Positions 16,222 through 25,546 of a stretch of DNA of 64,000 bases are shown here, one piece after another. This DNA is from Coprosoma sp963632935. Lineage in GTDB: Bacteria; Bacillota_I; Bacilli_A; RF39; UBA660. The DNA is taken from NCBI GenBank assembly GCA_963632935.1, contig CAVGWA010000004.1, positions 4,605 to 68,604 of the forward strand, read 5' to 3'. Position 1 is the stretch's first letter. Each line of letters begins with the position of its first letter. Made by a program: the position numbers and the translations under genes. The notes below the pieces were generated by a model. The model ran no database searches. It had not been told where the DNA came from and saw nothing but the letters and a program-made list of their open reading frames with translations.

Positions 16222-17757
16222 TTATTTTTTCTTACTAAACTGAATATTGTCAGAAATATAATTGTTATAATAATTAGATTTTTCTTTTAATCCGTTGTTA
16301 AATTTTTCAAACCCTATTTTTTCTGTTAATGTTTTTTTATTAGAAAATAAATTGGTACCAAGACCTAATTGATCTCCATTAATTTTAAAACCAAGAGACG
16401 CTAAAATAGTTGGATAATAATCAAATGAAGTAAACTCACGATTACTTGTATTTTTACTTATAACCCTAGAATTAATAAATGTATTATAAATTTTTCTTTT
16501 ATAATTACTATTATCATACATTTGTTCCAAGTTTTTCTGCATAGATAAATGATCACCAATAATAACGATCGTTGTATTTTTATAAAAATCTTGTTCTTTT
16601 ATCCAATTAATAAATTCATAAAGCATACTATCAGTACATGAATAACTATTCAAATATTTTTCATCATATTTTTCCTTACAACTTTTATCAACATACCCAT
16701 CAGTAAAGTGTGTATCAGCCGTTAATATAGTAAAATTAAAAGGCTTATTTTTTTTAGATATACGTGTTAATTGTTTTTTAGAAAAATTATATAATTTACT
16801 ATCTTCATAACCCCACCATTCAAAATAGTTTTTATCAATCCACTTTTTATTAATTGCATAACCATAATCATATATATCATAATTTCCGTGCTGAGAAAAA
16901 TATAAACTTCTACCACCAAACGTTGACATTGAACCAAGCATAAAATAATTGCTATATCCGTTATTTTTTAAAACTTCACCTAAACTATAAGCCCCAGGTA
17001 AATAACTTCCATTATAATCCCAATAAAGATTACCGTCAGCACTACCAATTTTTAATGGAATTCCAGATGATGAAGCAACAATACCAGCAATAGTCCAACT
17101 AGCACCATATGCCATTGTAGCACCACCAATTTTATTATTATTACTAAAATTAATGTTTTCTTTGGCGAGATTTTCTAAATTTGGAATAACACTTTCATTA
17201 AAATTACCACCGTTTTCATTTGATAATAATGATGTTTCTAAAGATTCAACATAAATTAAAATTAAATTATTTTTTTCTTTTGGCGCTTCAATATTAACAT
17301 TTTTAGGCGAAACATAATATTTATCAAAGAAATGATTATCTTTAACAGCTAAATAGTCAATAAAACCAATATTAAAAAATATAGTAAAAATTAAAATTAA
17401 AAATAATAATGAATATAAAATTATCCTATTAAGACGCCTAGGACAAGTTAAATTAAATTGAATTTTTTTATTTTTAAATTTCAAATTACAAATAACATTA
17501 TATTTTTTAATCTTATTTATAAAATATAAAAGATATATAAATAAATTTAAACACAAAAACCTAGGTAATACATAAATAAATCCATCTTTTATAACATCAT
17601 ATCCTGTACCCGTAGCTGTTTGCATACTATAAATAAGTTGTTCAAACGAAACATCAGAAAAATCTTTTTTAATATAAAATGATAATATAGTTAATAAAAA
17701 TAATATTTCGAAAATAACAGCAAATATTATTTTATCGACGTTTTTTCTTTTTTTCAT
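16222..17757 (-). CDS. LTA-synthase / phosphoglycerol transferase family protein
   Basis: This 511-residue protein has about four N-terminal membrane helices (to residue 155) and an extracellular sulfatase/alkaline phosphatase-fold domain (165-500). Seen motifs are LILIYVESLETS (metal and nucleophile region), WTIAGIVASSSGIPL as in MdoB/OpgB and LtaS relatives, LTADTHFTDG and VIIGDHLSM near the metal site. Such enzymes transfer phosphoglycerol from phosphatidylglycerol to teichoic acid or glycan. Its start overlaps the end of the preceding small membrane protein by 26 bases, so both are translated together. Confidence 0.85.
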   Translation of the reverse strand: MKKRKNVDKIIFAVIFEILFLLTILSFYIKKDFSDVSFEQLIYSMQTATGTGYDVIKDGFIYVLPRFLCLNLFIYLLYFINKIKKYNVICNLKFKNKKIQFNLTCPRRLNRIILYSLLFLILIFTIFFNIGFIDYLAVKDNHFFDKYYVSPKNVNIEAPKEKNNLILIYVESLETSLLSNENGGNFNESVIPNLENLAKENINFSNNNKIGGATMAYGASWTIAGIVASSSGIPLKIGSADGNLYWDYNGSYLPGAYSLGEVLKNNGYSNYFMLGSMSTFGGRSLYFSQHGNYDIYDYGYAINKKWIDKNYFEWWGYEDSKLYNFSKKQLTRISKKNKPFNFTILTADTHFTDGYVDKSCKEKYDEKYLNSYSCTDSMLYEFINWIKEQDFYKNTTIVIIGDHLSMQKNLEQMYDNSNYKRKIYNTFINSRVISKNTSNREFTSFDYYPTILASLGFKINGDQLGLGTNLFSNKKTLTEKIGFEKFNNGLKEKSNYYNNYISDNIQFSKKK

Positions 17758-18073
17758 TTACTTTTTTATAAACAATATCAATTGAAAGATTTTTCTGAAA
17801 ATACATAATTATTAAAACAATAAAAATATTGATGATAATTGACATAATCATAAATTTACTAAATAATATTGGTTTATCATCAATACTATTAAATAAACCA
17901 GATTCAACACCAAATAATATTTTAGAAAGTACTGCATTAAAGCAACTTGATAAACCTAATAAAATAAAATAATAATAAATTGTATTTTTTAAACTTAACC
18001 CCTTATTTAAATAATCCAATAATTTAGTAGCAATTAAACTAGGAATTAGAATTGCTATTAAACCATACAACAT
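17732..18073 (-). CDS. Small polytopic membrane protein of unknown function
   Basis: This 113-residue protein has three or four hydrophobic helices and a strongly basic tail ending KKVNEKKKKRR. The family is not recognised. It starts four bases after the mnmA stop, its AGGTGAT ribosome site covers that TGA, and it overlaps the sulfatase gene downstream by 26 bases. Translational coupling suggests it works with the phosphoglycerol transferase-like protein, which is inference from position. Confidence 0.6.
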   Translation of the reverse strand: MLYGLIAILIPSLIATKLLDYLNKGLSLKNTIYYYFILLGLSSCFNAVLSKILFGVESGLFNSIDDKPILFSKFMIMSIIINIFIVLIIMYFQKNLSIDIVYKKVNEKKKKRR

Positions 18074-18077
18074 AAAA

Positions 18078-19163
18078 TCACCTGCTTTTAAAAACTTCTT
18101 TTATAATTCCGCCACCTAAACATTCTTCTTTATTATAAAATACGCACGCTTGACCTTCTGTTACAGCTTTAATTCCTTGTGGATATTTAACTAAAACATT
18201 ACCATTTTCTAATATTTCGGTATATACTTCATTATCTTTTTGTCTATACCTAAATTTTGCTGTACATTTTTTAGGAAGTTCGTCTAGTAAATTAACCGCT
18301 TCAATAATAGCACTATAACTTAATAAATATTTATTTTCATCACCCATAGCAACATATAAAATATTTTTTTCTAAATCTTTTTTACAAACAAATAATCTTT
18401 CCTTACTACCACCTATATTTAATCCCCTTCGTTGTCCAACTGTATAATACATTAAGCCTATATGTTTTCCTAAAACTTCATTTGTATCAATATTTACAAT
18501 ATTACCTGGATTATTAGGTAAATAATTTTCTAAAAATTTTTTAAAATTTCTTTCACCTATAAAACATATACCAGTTGAATCTTTTTTATCTGCTGTAATT
18601 AAATCATATTCATGGGCTATTTTTCTAACTTCTGTTTTATTTAACTCTCCTACTGGAAATAAAACCTTTTCAAATTGTTTTTTAGTAACTTGTGATAAAA
18701 AATAAGACTGATCTTTATTTTCATCATCACCGCGGTATAATTTTCCATCTTTTATTTTAGCATAATGTCCAGTTGCAATATAATCTGCTCCTAATTTAAT
18801 AGCTTCTTTTAAGAACATATCAAATTTAATATACTTGTTGCACATAATATCTGGATTAGGCGTTCTTCCTTTTTTTAATTCATCTAAAAAATAAGTAAAA
18901 ACATAATCCCAATATTCTTTAACAAAATCTACTCTTTTTAAAGGTATTCCTATTTTTTCACATACTTTTAATGCATCATTATAATCTTTCTCTTGAGGGC
19001 ATATATCGTTTAAATCATTAGGATTACCTAAAAAATCATTATTAATTGTACTATCCCAGTTTCTCATAAAAAGCCCAATAACTTCATAGCCTTGATTTTT
19101 TAATAAAATAGCTGCAACACTGCTATCTACACCACCACTCATACCAACTACAACTTTTTTCAT
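18078..19163 (-). CDS. mnmA: tRNA-specific 2-thiouridylase MnmA
   Basis: MnmA puts sulfur on U34 of tRNA-Lys, -Glu and -Gln. The 361-residue protein begins with the PP-loop GMSGGVDSSVAA for ATP. The two catalytic cysteines are in PNPDIMCNKYIKF and DSTGICFIGERNF. C-terminal motifs are YYTVGQRRGL and the beta-barrel end VKYPQGIKAVTEGQACVFY. I start at the ATG at 19163; the GTG three codons earlier lies in the ribosome-site region. The stop is TGA, which shows that TGA is a normal stop codon here. Confidence 0.96.
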   Translation of the reverse strand: MKKVVVGMSGGVDSSVAAILLKNQGYEVIGLFMRNWDSTINNDFLGNPNDLNDICPQEKDYNDALKVCEKIGIPLKRVDFVKEYWDYVFTYFLDELKKGRTPNPDIMCNKYIKFDMFLKEAIKLGADYIATGHYAKIKDGKLYRGDDENKDQSYFLSQVTKKQFEKVLFPVGELNKTEVRKIAHEYDLITADKKDSTGICFIGERNFKKFLENYLPNNPGNIVNIDTNEVLGKHIGLMYYTVGQRRGLNIGGSKERLFVCKKDLEKNILYVAMGDENKYLLSYSAIIEAVNLLDELPKKCTAKFRYRQKDNEVYTEILENGNVLVKYPQGIKAVTEGQACVFYNKEECLGGGIIKEVFKSR

Positions 19164-19220
19164 GCATACCACTCTTTTCTTTTTAATATTATAACAAAAA
19201 AATAGTTATAAAAGCTATCT

Positions 19221-19847
19221 TTATATAACATTATTTAAAATTTTAAGTAAATAAGGCATACAATATACTTCATATAATGTGCTTATAGACAAAATGATTA
19301 AAGAAAACATTAATATAAAATTATATCTTTGAAAAATATTTTTAAAATCAAATGAAGTTTTTTTCATAAAACTATTTATTAATTTATAAGATAAAACTAA
19401 AGCATAAGACGATATTAGAATGTATATCATCATGTTAATTACATGATGTGGAACTATATATATAAATGAAAGTATAATACCTTTAAATTTAAAATTAATA
19501 ATAATAGAGGCTAAAGAAAATCCTAAAGAAAAAGATTTAACAAATAAAATTAATATTATAAAAATAAAACCAATAACTGATATTCCTAATAGCCAAATTA
19601 ATAATCCAATACCTAACGTAAAAACTAATGTATTGGTTAAAGTTATACCATAATTTAATTTTGATGAATTTATACTATTTAAAAAATCATTTAAATAATT
19701 AGTTACTATTTGTTTATCACTACTATTTAAAAATGTAACAAATATACTTCCACTAGCTAATCCTACAGCCACAATAACAGCTAAAAACACAAATAAATTT
19801 TTATTAATGCGAATATTGTTTTTAATAATGTTCATATATTTTTTCAT
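19221..19847 (-). CDS. spoIIM: Stage II sporulation protein M
   Basis: SpoIIM is a membrane protein that recruits SpoIIP and SpoIID for engulfment. The 208-residue protein has about five membrane helices, with the SpoIIM/DUF95 landmarks near the middle: LGFSLASIIINFKFKGIIL followed by YIVPHHVINM. Length and layout match Bacillus SpoIIM (214 residues). It is separate from spoIID in this genome. It could be a general DUF95 protein, but the other sporulation genes here support the name. Confidence 0.82.
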   Translation of the reverse strand: MKKYMNIIKNNIRINKNLFVFLAVIVAVGLASGSIFVTFLNSSDKQIVTNYLNDFLNSINSSKLNYGITLTNTLVFTLGIGLLIWLLGISVIGFIFIILILFVKSFSLGFSLASIIINFKFKGIILSFIYIVPHHVINMMIYILISSYALVLSYKLINSFMKKTSFDFKNIFQRYNFILMFSLIILSISTLYEVYCMPYLLKILNNVI

Positions 19848-19937
19848 ATTTTATCCCTCATCAAATTATACTCTTTTGAATAAAAAATATTCCAAAATAT
19901 AAGAAAATATATTATAATTAAAAGCGAGGTGAAAAAT

Positions 19938-20027
19938 ATGAATCCTAAAGTACAAAAAATTGCCGTTTGGATTATGCTTATCGGTATTATTGCCTTTTTT
20001 ATAGCCGGTCTATTTGTATACGTATAA
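19938..20027 (+). CDS. 29-residue membrane peptide, DUF4044/Prli42-like
   Basis: A short open frame with GCGAGGTGA 7 bases before its ATG encodes MNPKVQKIAVWIMLIGIIAFFIAGLFVYV (given here in two halves: MNPKVQKIAVWIMLIG then IIAFFIAGLFVYV). It has a basic start and one membrane helix. Size, the V-W-I-M-L-I core and the basic N-terminus resemble DUF4044 and Prli42-type peptides; in Listeria, Prli42 tethers the stressosome to the membrane. The TATAAT at about 19914 and the hairpin right after the stop make it a complete small unit. The family link is tentative. Confidence 0.6.
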   Translation: MNPKVQKIAVWIMLIGIIAFFIAGLFVYV

Positions 20028-20050
20028 AACGCTCAATTAAGAGCGTTTTT
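20026..20050. terminator. Terminator after the 29-residue peptide gene
   Basis: AAACGCTC pairs with GAGCGTTT across a 6-base AATTAA loop, followed by TTT. It also serves the opposing SGNH gene. Confidence 0.7.
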
Positions 20051-20924
20051 AATATTTTATACAGTCATTTATAATATAATCAATAATTTTTTCATTAGTT
20101 TCCTTAATATAATGAATACCATCATCAGATTTAAATTTTAATTCATCATAAGCATTACAATAATAAATATTTTCTTCTTTAGAATTATTTATTTTTTTTA
20201 TAATTTCTTTATTAAATTCTTCTATTTTTTTATTTGTTCTTGTATTATACTTTTGTGTCTCATTTAATCTTTTTTCAAATATTGGATTAATAGATAAAAC
20301 ATATAAATTTATTTTTGAATTATATTGAGCCAATTTTTCATATTCATCAAAATACTCATCAGCTCTTTTTTTAATATCTATATCATCATTTAAATCATTC
20401 ACACCCATATTTACAACAATATTATATTTATCATAATTACCATTCTTTAAAATTTTATATGCCCTAGGTAAAGCTTCATCATGAAACCAAGTATATTTCA
20501 TTGCACTTTTAGCAATAAAATCAAAATTTCCCGGCTTAATTAAATTTTCATCGTCTTCCATCAATTCCATTCTAGAATCGCCAATAATTAATACCCTATT
20601 GTTATTTAAATAATTTGTTTCATTTTCAATACTTTTATAAAATATATTAGAAGCACTTCCATAGTATTTACACGCACAATTTTTAACAGATGAACTATAA
20701 ATAAGCCATATAAACATAAAAACTAAAAAACCAACAAATACTAAGCTAAAAAACATAATTATAATTTTAATATAAATTTTATTTTTTATTTTTTCTAATA
20801 TATTATCATTTTTAATTAAAAAACATAATCCTATTAAAAAAACAAGTACAAAAAAACAGCAAAGATCAAAAAAACTCGTATGTACAAATGTAAAAATTAT
20901 GTCTTCATCACAAATTTTAAGCAC
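20049..20924 (-). CDS. Membrane-anchored SGNH/GDSL hydrolase
   Basis: This 291-residue protein has two N-terminal membrane helices (about 12-35 and 50-75) and an extracellular SGNH domain. The blocks are present: Ser in LIIGDSRME (about 123), Asn in NMGVNDLN, and Asp/His in DDGIHY near the end. Such enzymes remove acyl groups from glycans or peptidoglycan. Two helices before the domain are unlike plain GDSL lipases and fit cell-envelope modifiers. The substrate is unknown. Confidence 0.82.
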   Translation of the reverse strand: MLKICDEDIIFTFVHTSFFDLCCFFVLVFLIGLCFLIKNDNILEKIKNKIYIKIIIMFFSLVFVGFLVFMFIWLIYSSSVKNCACKYYGSASNIFYKSIENETNYLNNNRVLIIGDSRMELMEDDENLIKPGNFDFIAKSAMKYTWFHDEALPRAYKILKNGNYDKYNIVVNMGVNDLNDDIDIKKRADEYFDEYEKLAQYNSKINLYVLSINPIFEKRLNETQKYNTRTNKKIEEFNKEIIKKINNSKEENIYYCNAYDELKFKSDDGIHYIKETNEKIIDYIINDCIKY

Positions 20925-21059
20925 AGTTAATCACCACAAACTATATTATCACATCTAAAATATATGTCAAATAAAATTACCATAAAATTCTACTTTTATA
21001 TTAAAAAAATAAATTCATAATAATAATGTAGTCTGATTTTAAAAAAAGGAGATGATTAT

Positions 21060-22052
21060 TTGTTTTATAAAAAAATTAAACAGGCTATCTTCTTATTTCT
21101 TTTAACATTTGTTATTATACCCATAAATGCATTTGCGTATTCAGATAGAATAATTGCAGGTGGACAAAACATTGGTATTTCACTTAATTCAAAAGGTGTA
21201 TTAATTGTGGGAACATATGAAGTAAATAATACTTCTATAGCTTCAAACGCAGGCTTAAAAGCTGGTGATAGTATAATAAAAATAAATGATAACCAGATAA
21301 ATTCTATTAATGAAATGGCGACTCAGATAAACAATAGTAAAGATAATGAAGTTAAAATAACTTATTTGCATAATAATAAGGAAAAACAAACAACACTAAA
21401 ACTTTATAAAGATGAAAATGGAATTTATAAAACTGGGCTTTATGTTAAAGATAGTATCACAGGTATTGGAACACTTACCTTTATTGATCCAAATACAAAA
21501 AAATTTGGAGCACTAGGTCATGAAATTCAAGAACAAACAACTGGCAAAATATTTGAAATAAAAGATGGTAAAATATTTCCATCTAAAGTAACAGGTGTTA
21601 TACCAAGTTCTGATGGAAATCCTGGTGAGAAAAAAGCTGAATATAATAAAAATGAAAAAACTGGTGAAATTGAAGAGAATACAACTCAAGGAATATTTGG
21701 CAATTACACTGACAAAATTAAAAATAGTAAAACTTATAAAGTAGCAAAACCCAGTGAAATAAAAACTGGTAGTGCGAAAATATTAACAGTCTTAAGTGGC
21801 GATGTTGTTAAAGAATATGAAATAAATATTACCCAAATCAATACCGAAAAACAAAAAAATAAAAATTTTATATTTGAGATTACTGATAAAGATTTATTAA
21901 GTCAAACGAATGGTATAATTCAAGGAATGAGTGGCTCCCCTATTATTCAAGGTGATAATATCATAGGTGCGGTTACCCATGTTATTGTTGAAAATCCCCA
22001 TAAGGGATATGGTATATTTATAACAAATATGTTGGAAGAAACAGAAAAATAA
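21060..22052 (+). CDS. spoIVB: SpoIVB peptidase (S55) with PDZ domain
   Basis: SpoIVB is secreted from the forespore and cuts SpoIVFA, so that SpoIVFB can activate sigma-K. The 330-residue protein has a signal/anchor helix (8-27), a PDZ domain (about 45-120: NTSIASNAGLKAGDSIIKIN) and the S55 domain with H in FGALGHEI and S in QGMSGSPI, then AVTHVIVENPHKGYG. The start is TTG at 21060 with AAGGAGATGAT at 21046-21056. In Bacillus spo0A follows spoIVB; here an unrelated gene faces it. Confidence 0.95.
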   Translation: MFYKKIKQAIFLFLLTFVIIPINAFAYSDRIIAGGQNIGISLNSKGVLIVGTYEVNNTSIASNAGLKAGDSIIKINDNQINSINEMATQINNSKDNEVKITYLHNNKEKQTTLKLYKDENGIYKTGLYVKDSITGIGTLTFIDPNTKKFGALGHEIQEQTTGKIFEIKDGKIFPSKVTGVIPSSDGNPGEKKAEYNKNEKTGEIEENTTQGIFGNYTDKIKNSKTYKVAKPSEIKTGSAKILTVLSGDVVKEYEINITQINTEKQKNKNFIFEITDKDLLSQTNGIIQGMSGSPIIQGDNIIGAVTHVIVENPHKGYGIFITNMLEETEK

Positions 22053-22074
22053 GAGAATTATCTCTTATTTTTTA
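22047..22074. terminator. Bidirectional terminator, spoIVB / acyltransferase
   Basis: AAATAAGAGA pairs with TCTCTTATTT around an ATTA loop and is followed by TTTT. It overlaps the ends of both convergent genes. Confidence 0.75.
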
Positions 22075-23127
22075 AAATATCTTTTTAAATATAGGTATTT
22101 TTCGTATTAAATAAAATAATATATCTAATATAATAAAAACTATAATAACATTTAAAAATGCCCCTATAAACGAATTAAATACATATATCTTGTTTATAAT
22201 AGAAAAATCATGAATAATTCCTATCAAAGGAACATGAAATAAATAAATACCAAATACAGAACTACTAGATATGGTTATAAATTTTTCAAATTTCCATTTC
22301 TTTTTATTATCTAAATAATATTTAAATATTACAAATAAACACATTGATGAAATAGCAACAGGTAGATATGAAAATTCTAATAGAAAATCATTATAATCTC
22401 CTGTTGTCTTATAACAGCAAAATAAGTAACAAGCATTAATAATATTAGTAATTATAAAAGTAATTATACATATATAATTTTCTTTTCTATTAATCTTTTT
22501 TTTATTTATATAATGTCCAAAAACAAAATAACCTACAGCAATAGAAAACATGGTTGTTACAAGTCTATTATTAAATCCTAGGCTATAACTTATATTTCCT
22601 TTAAATAATATATAAATTATTGAACCACTAAATGATGGAATAAATTCCATAAAACTTGCCATAATTACAAAAAGTAAAATAAACATTTTATAATCTTTTT
22701 CTTTAAAACCCTTAATCATTTCTTGTAAAAATGGTAAAACAATATATAAACCTATAAGCATATAAATATACCATCCCCAATATGGTATATAATTATAATT
22801 CCCACCAGACCATATATAGAAAATAATTTTTAACGGATTTTTCTTGTAAAATATACAAAAGAAAATACAAGAAATTATATAAGCAATAAAAACTCTTACT
22901 ATTCTTTTTGTAAATACTTCCTTATAACTAGTTTTTCTATTTAAAAGAAGTGCTCCTGATGCCATTATAAAAAGTGGCACAGCAACTTTACAAATAGAAA
23001 ATAAAGTTAATTTCATAAATATACCTAAATTACTAGAAGGCATTACATACATATGTGTATGATTGTAAATTACAAATAATATAGCAAGAATTTTTAAAGC
23101 ATCTAAATAAAGTATTCTATTTTTCAT
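22072..23127 (-). CDS. Membrane acyltransferase (Acyl_transf_3 / OafA-like)
   Basis: This 351-residue protein has about ten membrane helices and the family opening RILYLDALKILAILFVIYNHTH, where the His near residue 24 is the expected catalytic or binding residue. Members add O-acetyl or similar groups to surface sugars. It overlaps the upstream GtrB-like gene by 11 bases, so the two are coupled. It is the last gene of the polysaccharide locus before the terminator shared with spoIVB. Confidence 0.85.
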   Translation of the reverse strand: MKNRILYLDALKILAILFVIYNHTHMYVMPSSNLGIFMKLTLFSICKVAVPLFIMASGALLLNRKTSYKEVFTKRIVRVFIAYIISCIFFCIFYKKNPLKIIFYIWSGGNYNYIPYWGWYIYMLIGLYIVLPFLQEMIKGFKEKDYKMFILLFVIMASFMEFIPSFSGSIIYILFKGNISYSLGFNNRLVTTMFSIAVGYFVFGHYINKKKINRKENYICIITFIITNIINACYLFCCYKTTGDYNDFLLEFSYLPVAISSMCLFVIFKYYLDNKKKWKFEKFITISSSSVFGIYLFHVPLIGIIHDFSIINKIYVFNSFIGAFLNVIIVFIILDILFYLIRKIPIFKKIF

Positions 23128-24064
23128 TTAAATCTTTTTCAGTTTCTGCAGTTATATAAATTGGTCTTGCTTTAACTTCTAGGTAAGCTTTTGATAAATA
23201 CTGTCCAATAATACCAGTACATAAAAGTTGTACGCCACCTATGAAAAACATTATACATGCCATACTTGGCCATCCACTTGTAGGATCACCATATGTTAAT
23301 GTTCTAACAATAATTAAAATTATTAACACAAAAGCTATAAAGCAAAATAATATACCCATAACAGAAGCTATTGAAAGTGGTACGGTAGAAAAAGCCACAA
23401 TACTTTCTAAGGAATACAAAAACAATTTAAAAAATGACCATTTTGTAGTTCCTGCAGCTCTTTCAATATTTTCATATTCAAGCCATTTTGTCTTATATCC
23501 AACCCATGAAAATATACCTTTAGAAAAACGATTATATTCTTTTAAAGATAAAACAGAATCTACCATTTGTCTTGTCATTAATCTAAAATCGCGTGCTCCA
23601 TCTACTATTTCAGTTTTTGAAATTTTATTGATTAATTTATAATACATTCTCGCAAAAAAGCTTCTAATTGGAGGTTCTCCTTTTCTTGTTACTCTCCTTG
23701 TTGCTACACTATCATATTCTTTTGTTTCTAATATATCATACATTTCTTTTAAAAGTGCTGGTGGGTCTTGTAAATCTGCATCCATTATAGCTGCATAATC
23801 ACCAGTAGACGCTTCTAGTCCAGCATACATTGCTGCTTCTTTTCCAAAATTTCTTGAAAATGAAACATATCTAACTTGTTTATCTTTTTTAGCAAGTTCT
23901 CGCATTAATTCTAATGTTTTATCCTTACTTCCATCATTAACAAATATGATTTCAAAATTTGCCTCTTTATTAAATTCTTTTTCTACTTTTTTTACTTCTT
24001 CATAAAATATTTTTATCACTTCTTGTTCATTATAACACGGAACAATTAAAGATATTTTTTTCAT
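23117..24064 (-). CDS. GtrB/DPM1-like polyprenyl-phosphate glycosyltransferase (GT2)
   Basis: This 315-residue protein has a GT2 catalytic domain (1-225) and two C-terminal membrane helices (about 235-260 and 270-295). Motifs are LIVPCYNEQEVI, FVNDGSKD, DADLQDPP (metal-binding DxD region) and a late RFSKGIFSWVGYKT segment. Such enzymes load a sugar on undecaprenyl phosphate as donor for GT-C transferases. Several GT-C-like proteins lie upstream in the same locus, which supports that role. The RBS GAGGTGAG is 4 bases before the ATG. Confidence 0.88.
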   Translation of the reverse strand: MKKISLIVPCYNEQEVIKIFYEEVKKVEKEFNKEANFEIIFVNDGSKDKTLELMRELAKKDKQVRYVSFSRNFGKEAAMYAGLEASTGDYAAIMDADLQDPPALLKEMYDILETKEYDSVATRRVTRKGEPPIRSFFARMYYKLINKISKTEIVDGARDFRLMTRQMVDSVLSLKEYNRFSKGIFSWVGYKTKWLEYENIERAAGTTKWSFFKLFLYSLESIVAFSTVPLSIASVMGILFCFIAFVLIILIIVRTLTYGDPTSGWPSMACIMFFIGGVQLLCTGIIGQYLSKAYLEVKARPIYITAETEKDLNEK

Positions 24065-24103
24065 TATCTCACCTCTACACTAATATTATCATATTTTATA
24101 TAT

Positions 24104-25537
24104 TTATTCTACACTTTTAATCACAATATCATCTGGAAGATTATAATAATCTTTAAATGCAGCATAAGCCCAATAATCTTTATCAAGTGGATTATTAGCA
24201 TCCACATGAAATCTGTCAAATGGTGCCTTTATTATTTTTGTCTCAAGCACCTTACTTTTACCACTTTGTACATTTTTAATTGATATATCTCTTTGCCTTT
24301 TTACATATCCAACATAACTATAACCATATACTTCAAATGATATTGAAAATATAAATAATATTATTAATATATATTTTAACAAATTAATATTTTCTTTTTG
24401 ATAAAATAAATTATACATTGTAAAACATGCAATAATTAAATTAAAATGAAAATTCAACCTACCTGCTTCAAATTCATTTGTAATTATTAACGAATAAGAT
24501 AAAGCATAAACACAAATTAAAATTGGAATTAAATTATAATCTTTATTTTTATAAAATATATAGCTTTGATATAGAAATAAAACAATTCCTATAATTAAAT
24601 AAACATAATTATTTTTTGTAAGTGTGCATAAATACAAAATTATTATAATTAAATAAGGTTTAAATAATTTATCCTTTTTTATAAAATAACCAATAGATAA
24701 AATTAAAAATACTGGAAATAAATTATATAAGTCTAGCGAAAATAAATTTTTAGAAATAATGCCAAGTGCAAGTAATGGATCAACACCACTACTCATCCTT
24801 CCTTGTGTAGAAGGAGCCAGATAAATAAACATAAATCCCATTATAGAAAATATTAATAAAATAATATATTTTAATGTAATGTTTTTTTCTTTTAAAATTA
24901 CTTTTTTTAGTATATAATCTGTTATTACTAATATAATTGTAAATATAGCTAAAGCTTCACATATCATAGATAAAATAAAACATAAAAATAAAGTTAATTT
25001 ATATTTAGAGGTTAATCCATATTTTAAATAATAAATAATAAAACAAATCATTATTAAAAATACCAAAACATAATTAACAGACCCTGCAACCCAATATACT
25101 AAATATTTATAATTATACATCATTAAAAATGAAATAATTGATCCTATAATTAAATAAATATTATTTATTTTTGTTTTAGATATTGTTTTAATAAAATATG
25201 CCATACATATAATACATAAAACAATTACAAGAGGATTTAATATAGACCATAAATTTTTATCATATATTAATAAAAATTGAACAATTGAGTGCAGAAAAAT
25301 TCTAGCATTTATATGAGAATAATCAAATATTTGATTACTTATAACTTCTTTTATATTAGTAATTCTTCTTCCTGCTCTAAAAAAAAGTGAATAAGGTAGA
25401 TCATCATTTAAAATCATAGTTTGAAAATGACAATATATTAAAATCAAAAGAAAACAAAATAATAAACAAAAAGCTTTTTTATTATTTTTTATTATTTCTT
25501 TTAATAATATAGTTTTTTCTTTTATTAATTCTTTCAT
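24104..25537 (-). CDS. DUF6056-like polytopic membrane protein (GT-C-like)
   Basis: This 477-residue protein has about twelve membrane helices. An acidic pair in the first outer loop (LNDDLPYSLFF) followed by GRR and later YWVAGSVNY resembles the DUF6056 family, whose members look like GT-C sugar transferases. A short soluble tail ends with a KDYWAYAAF segment. It would fit a transferase using the lipid-linked sugar made by the GtrB-like enzyme, which is inference. The RBS is AGGAGATATAT. Confidence 0.65.
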   Translation of the reverse strand: MKELIKEKTILLKEIIKNNKKAFCLLFCFLLILIYCHFQTMILNDDLPYSLFFRAGRRITNIKEVISNQIFDYSHINARIFLHSIVQFLLIYDKNLWSILNPLVIVLCIICMAYFIKTISKTKINNIYLIIGSIISFLMMYNYKYLVYWVAGSVNYVLVFLIMICFIIYYLKYGLTSKYKLTLFLCFILSMICEALAIFTIILVITDYILKKVILKEKNITLKYIILLIFSIMGFMFIYLAPSTQGRMSSGVDPLLALGIISKNLFSLDLYNLFPVFLILSIGYFIKKDKLFKPYLIIIILYLCTLTKNNYVYLIIGIVLFLYQSYIFYKNKDYNLIPILICVYALSYSLIITNEFEAGRLNFHFNLIIACFTMYNLFYQKENINLLKYILIILFIFSISFEVYGYSYVGYVKRQRDISIKNVQSGKSKVLETKIIKAPFDRFHVDANNPLDKDYWAYAAFKDYYNLPDDIVIKSVE

Positions 25538-25546
25538 ATATATCTC

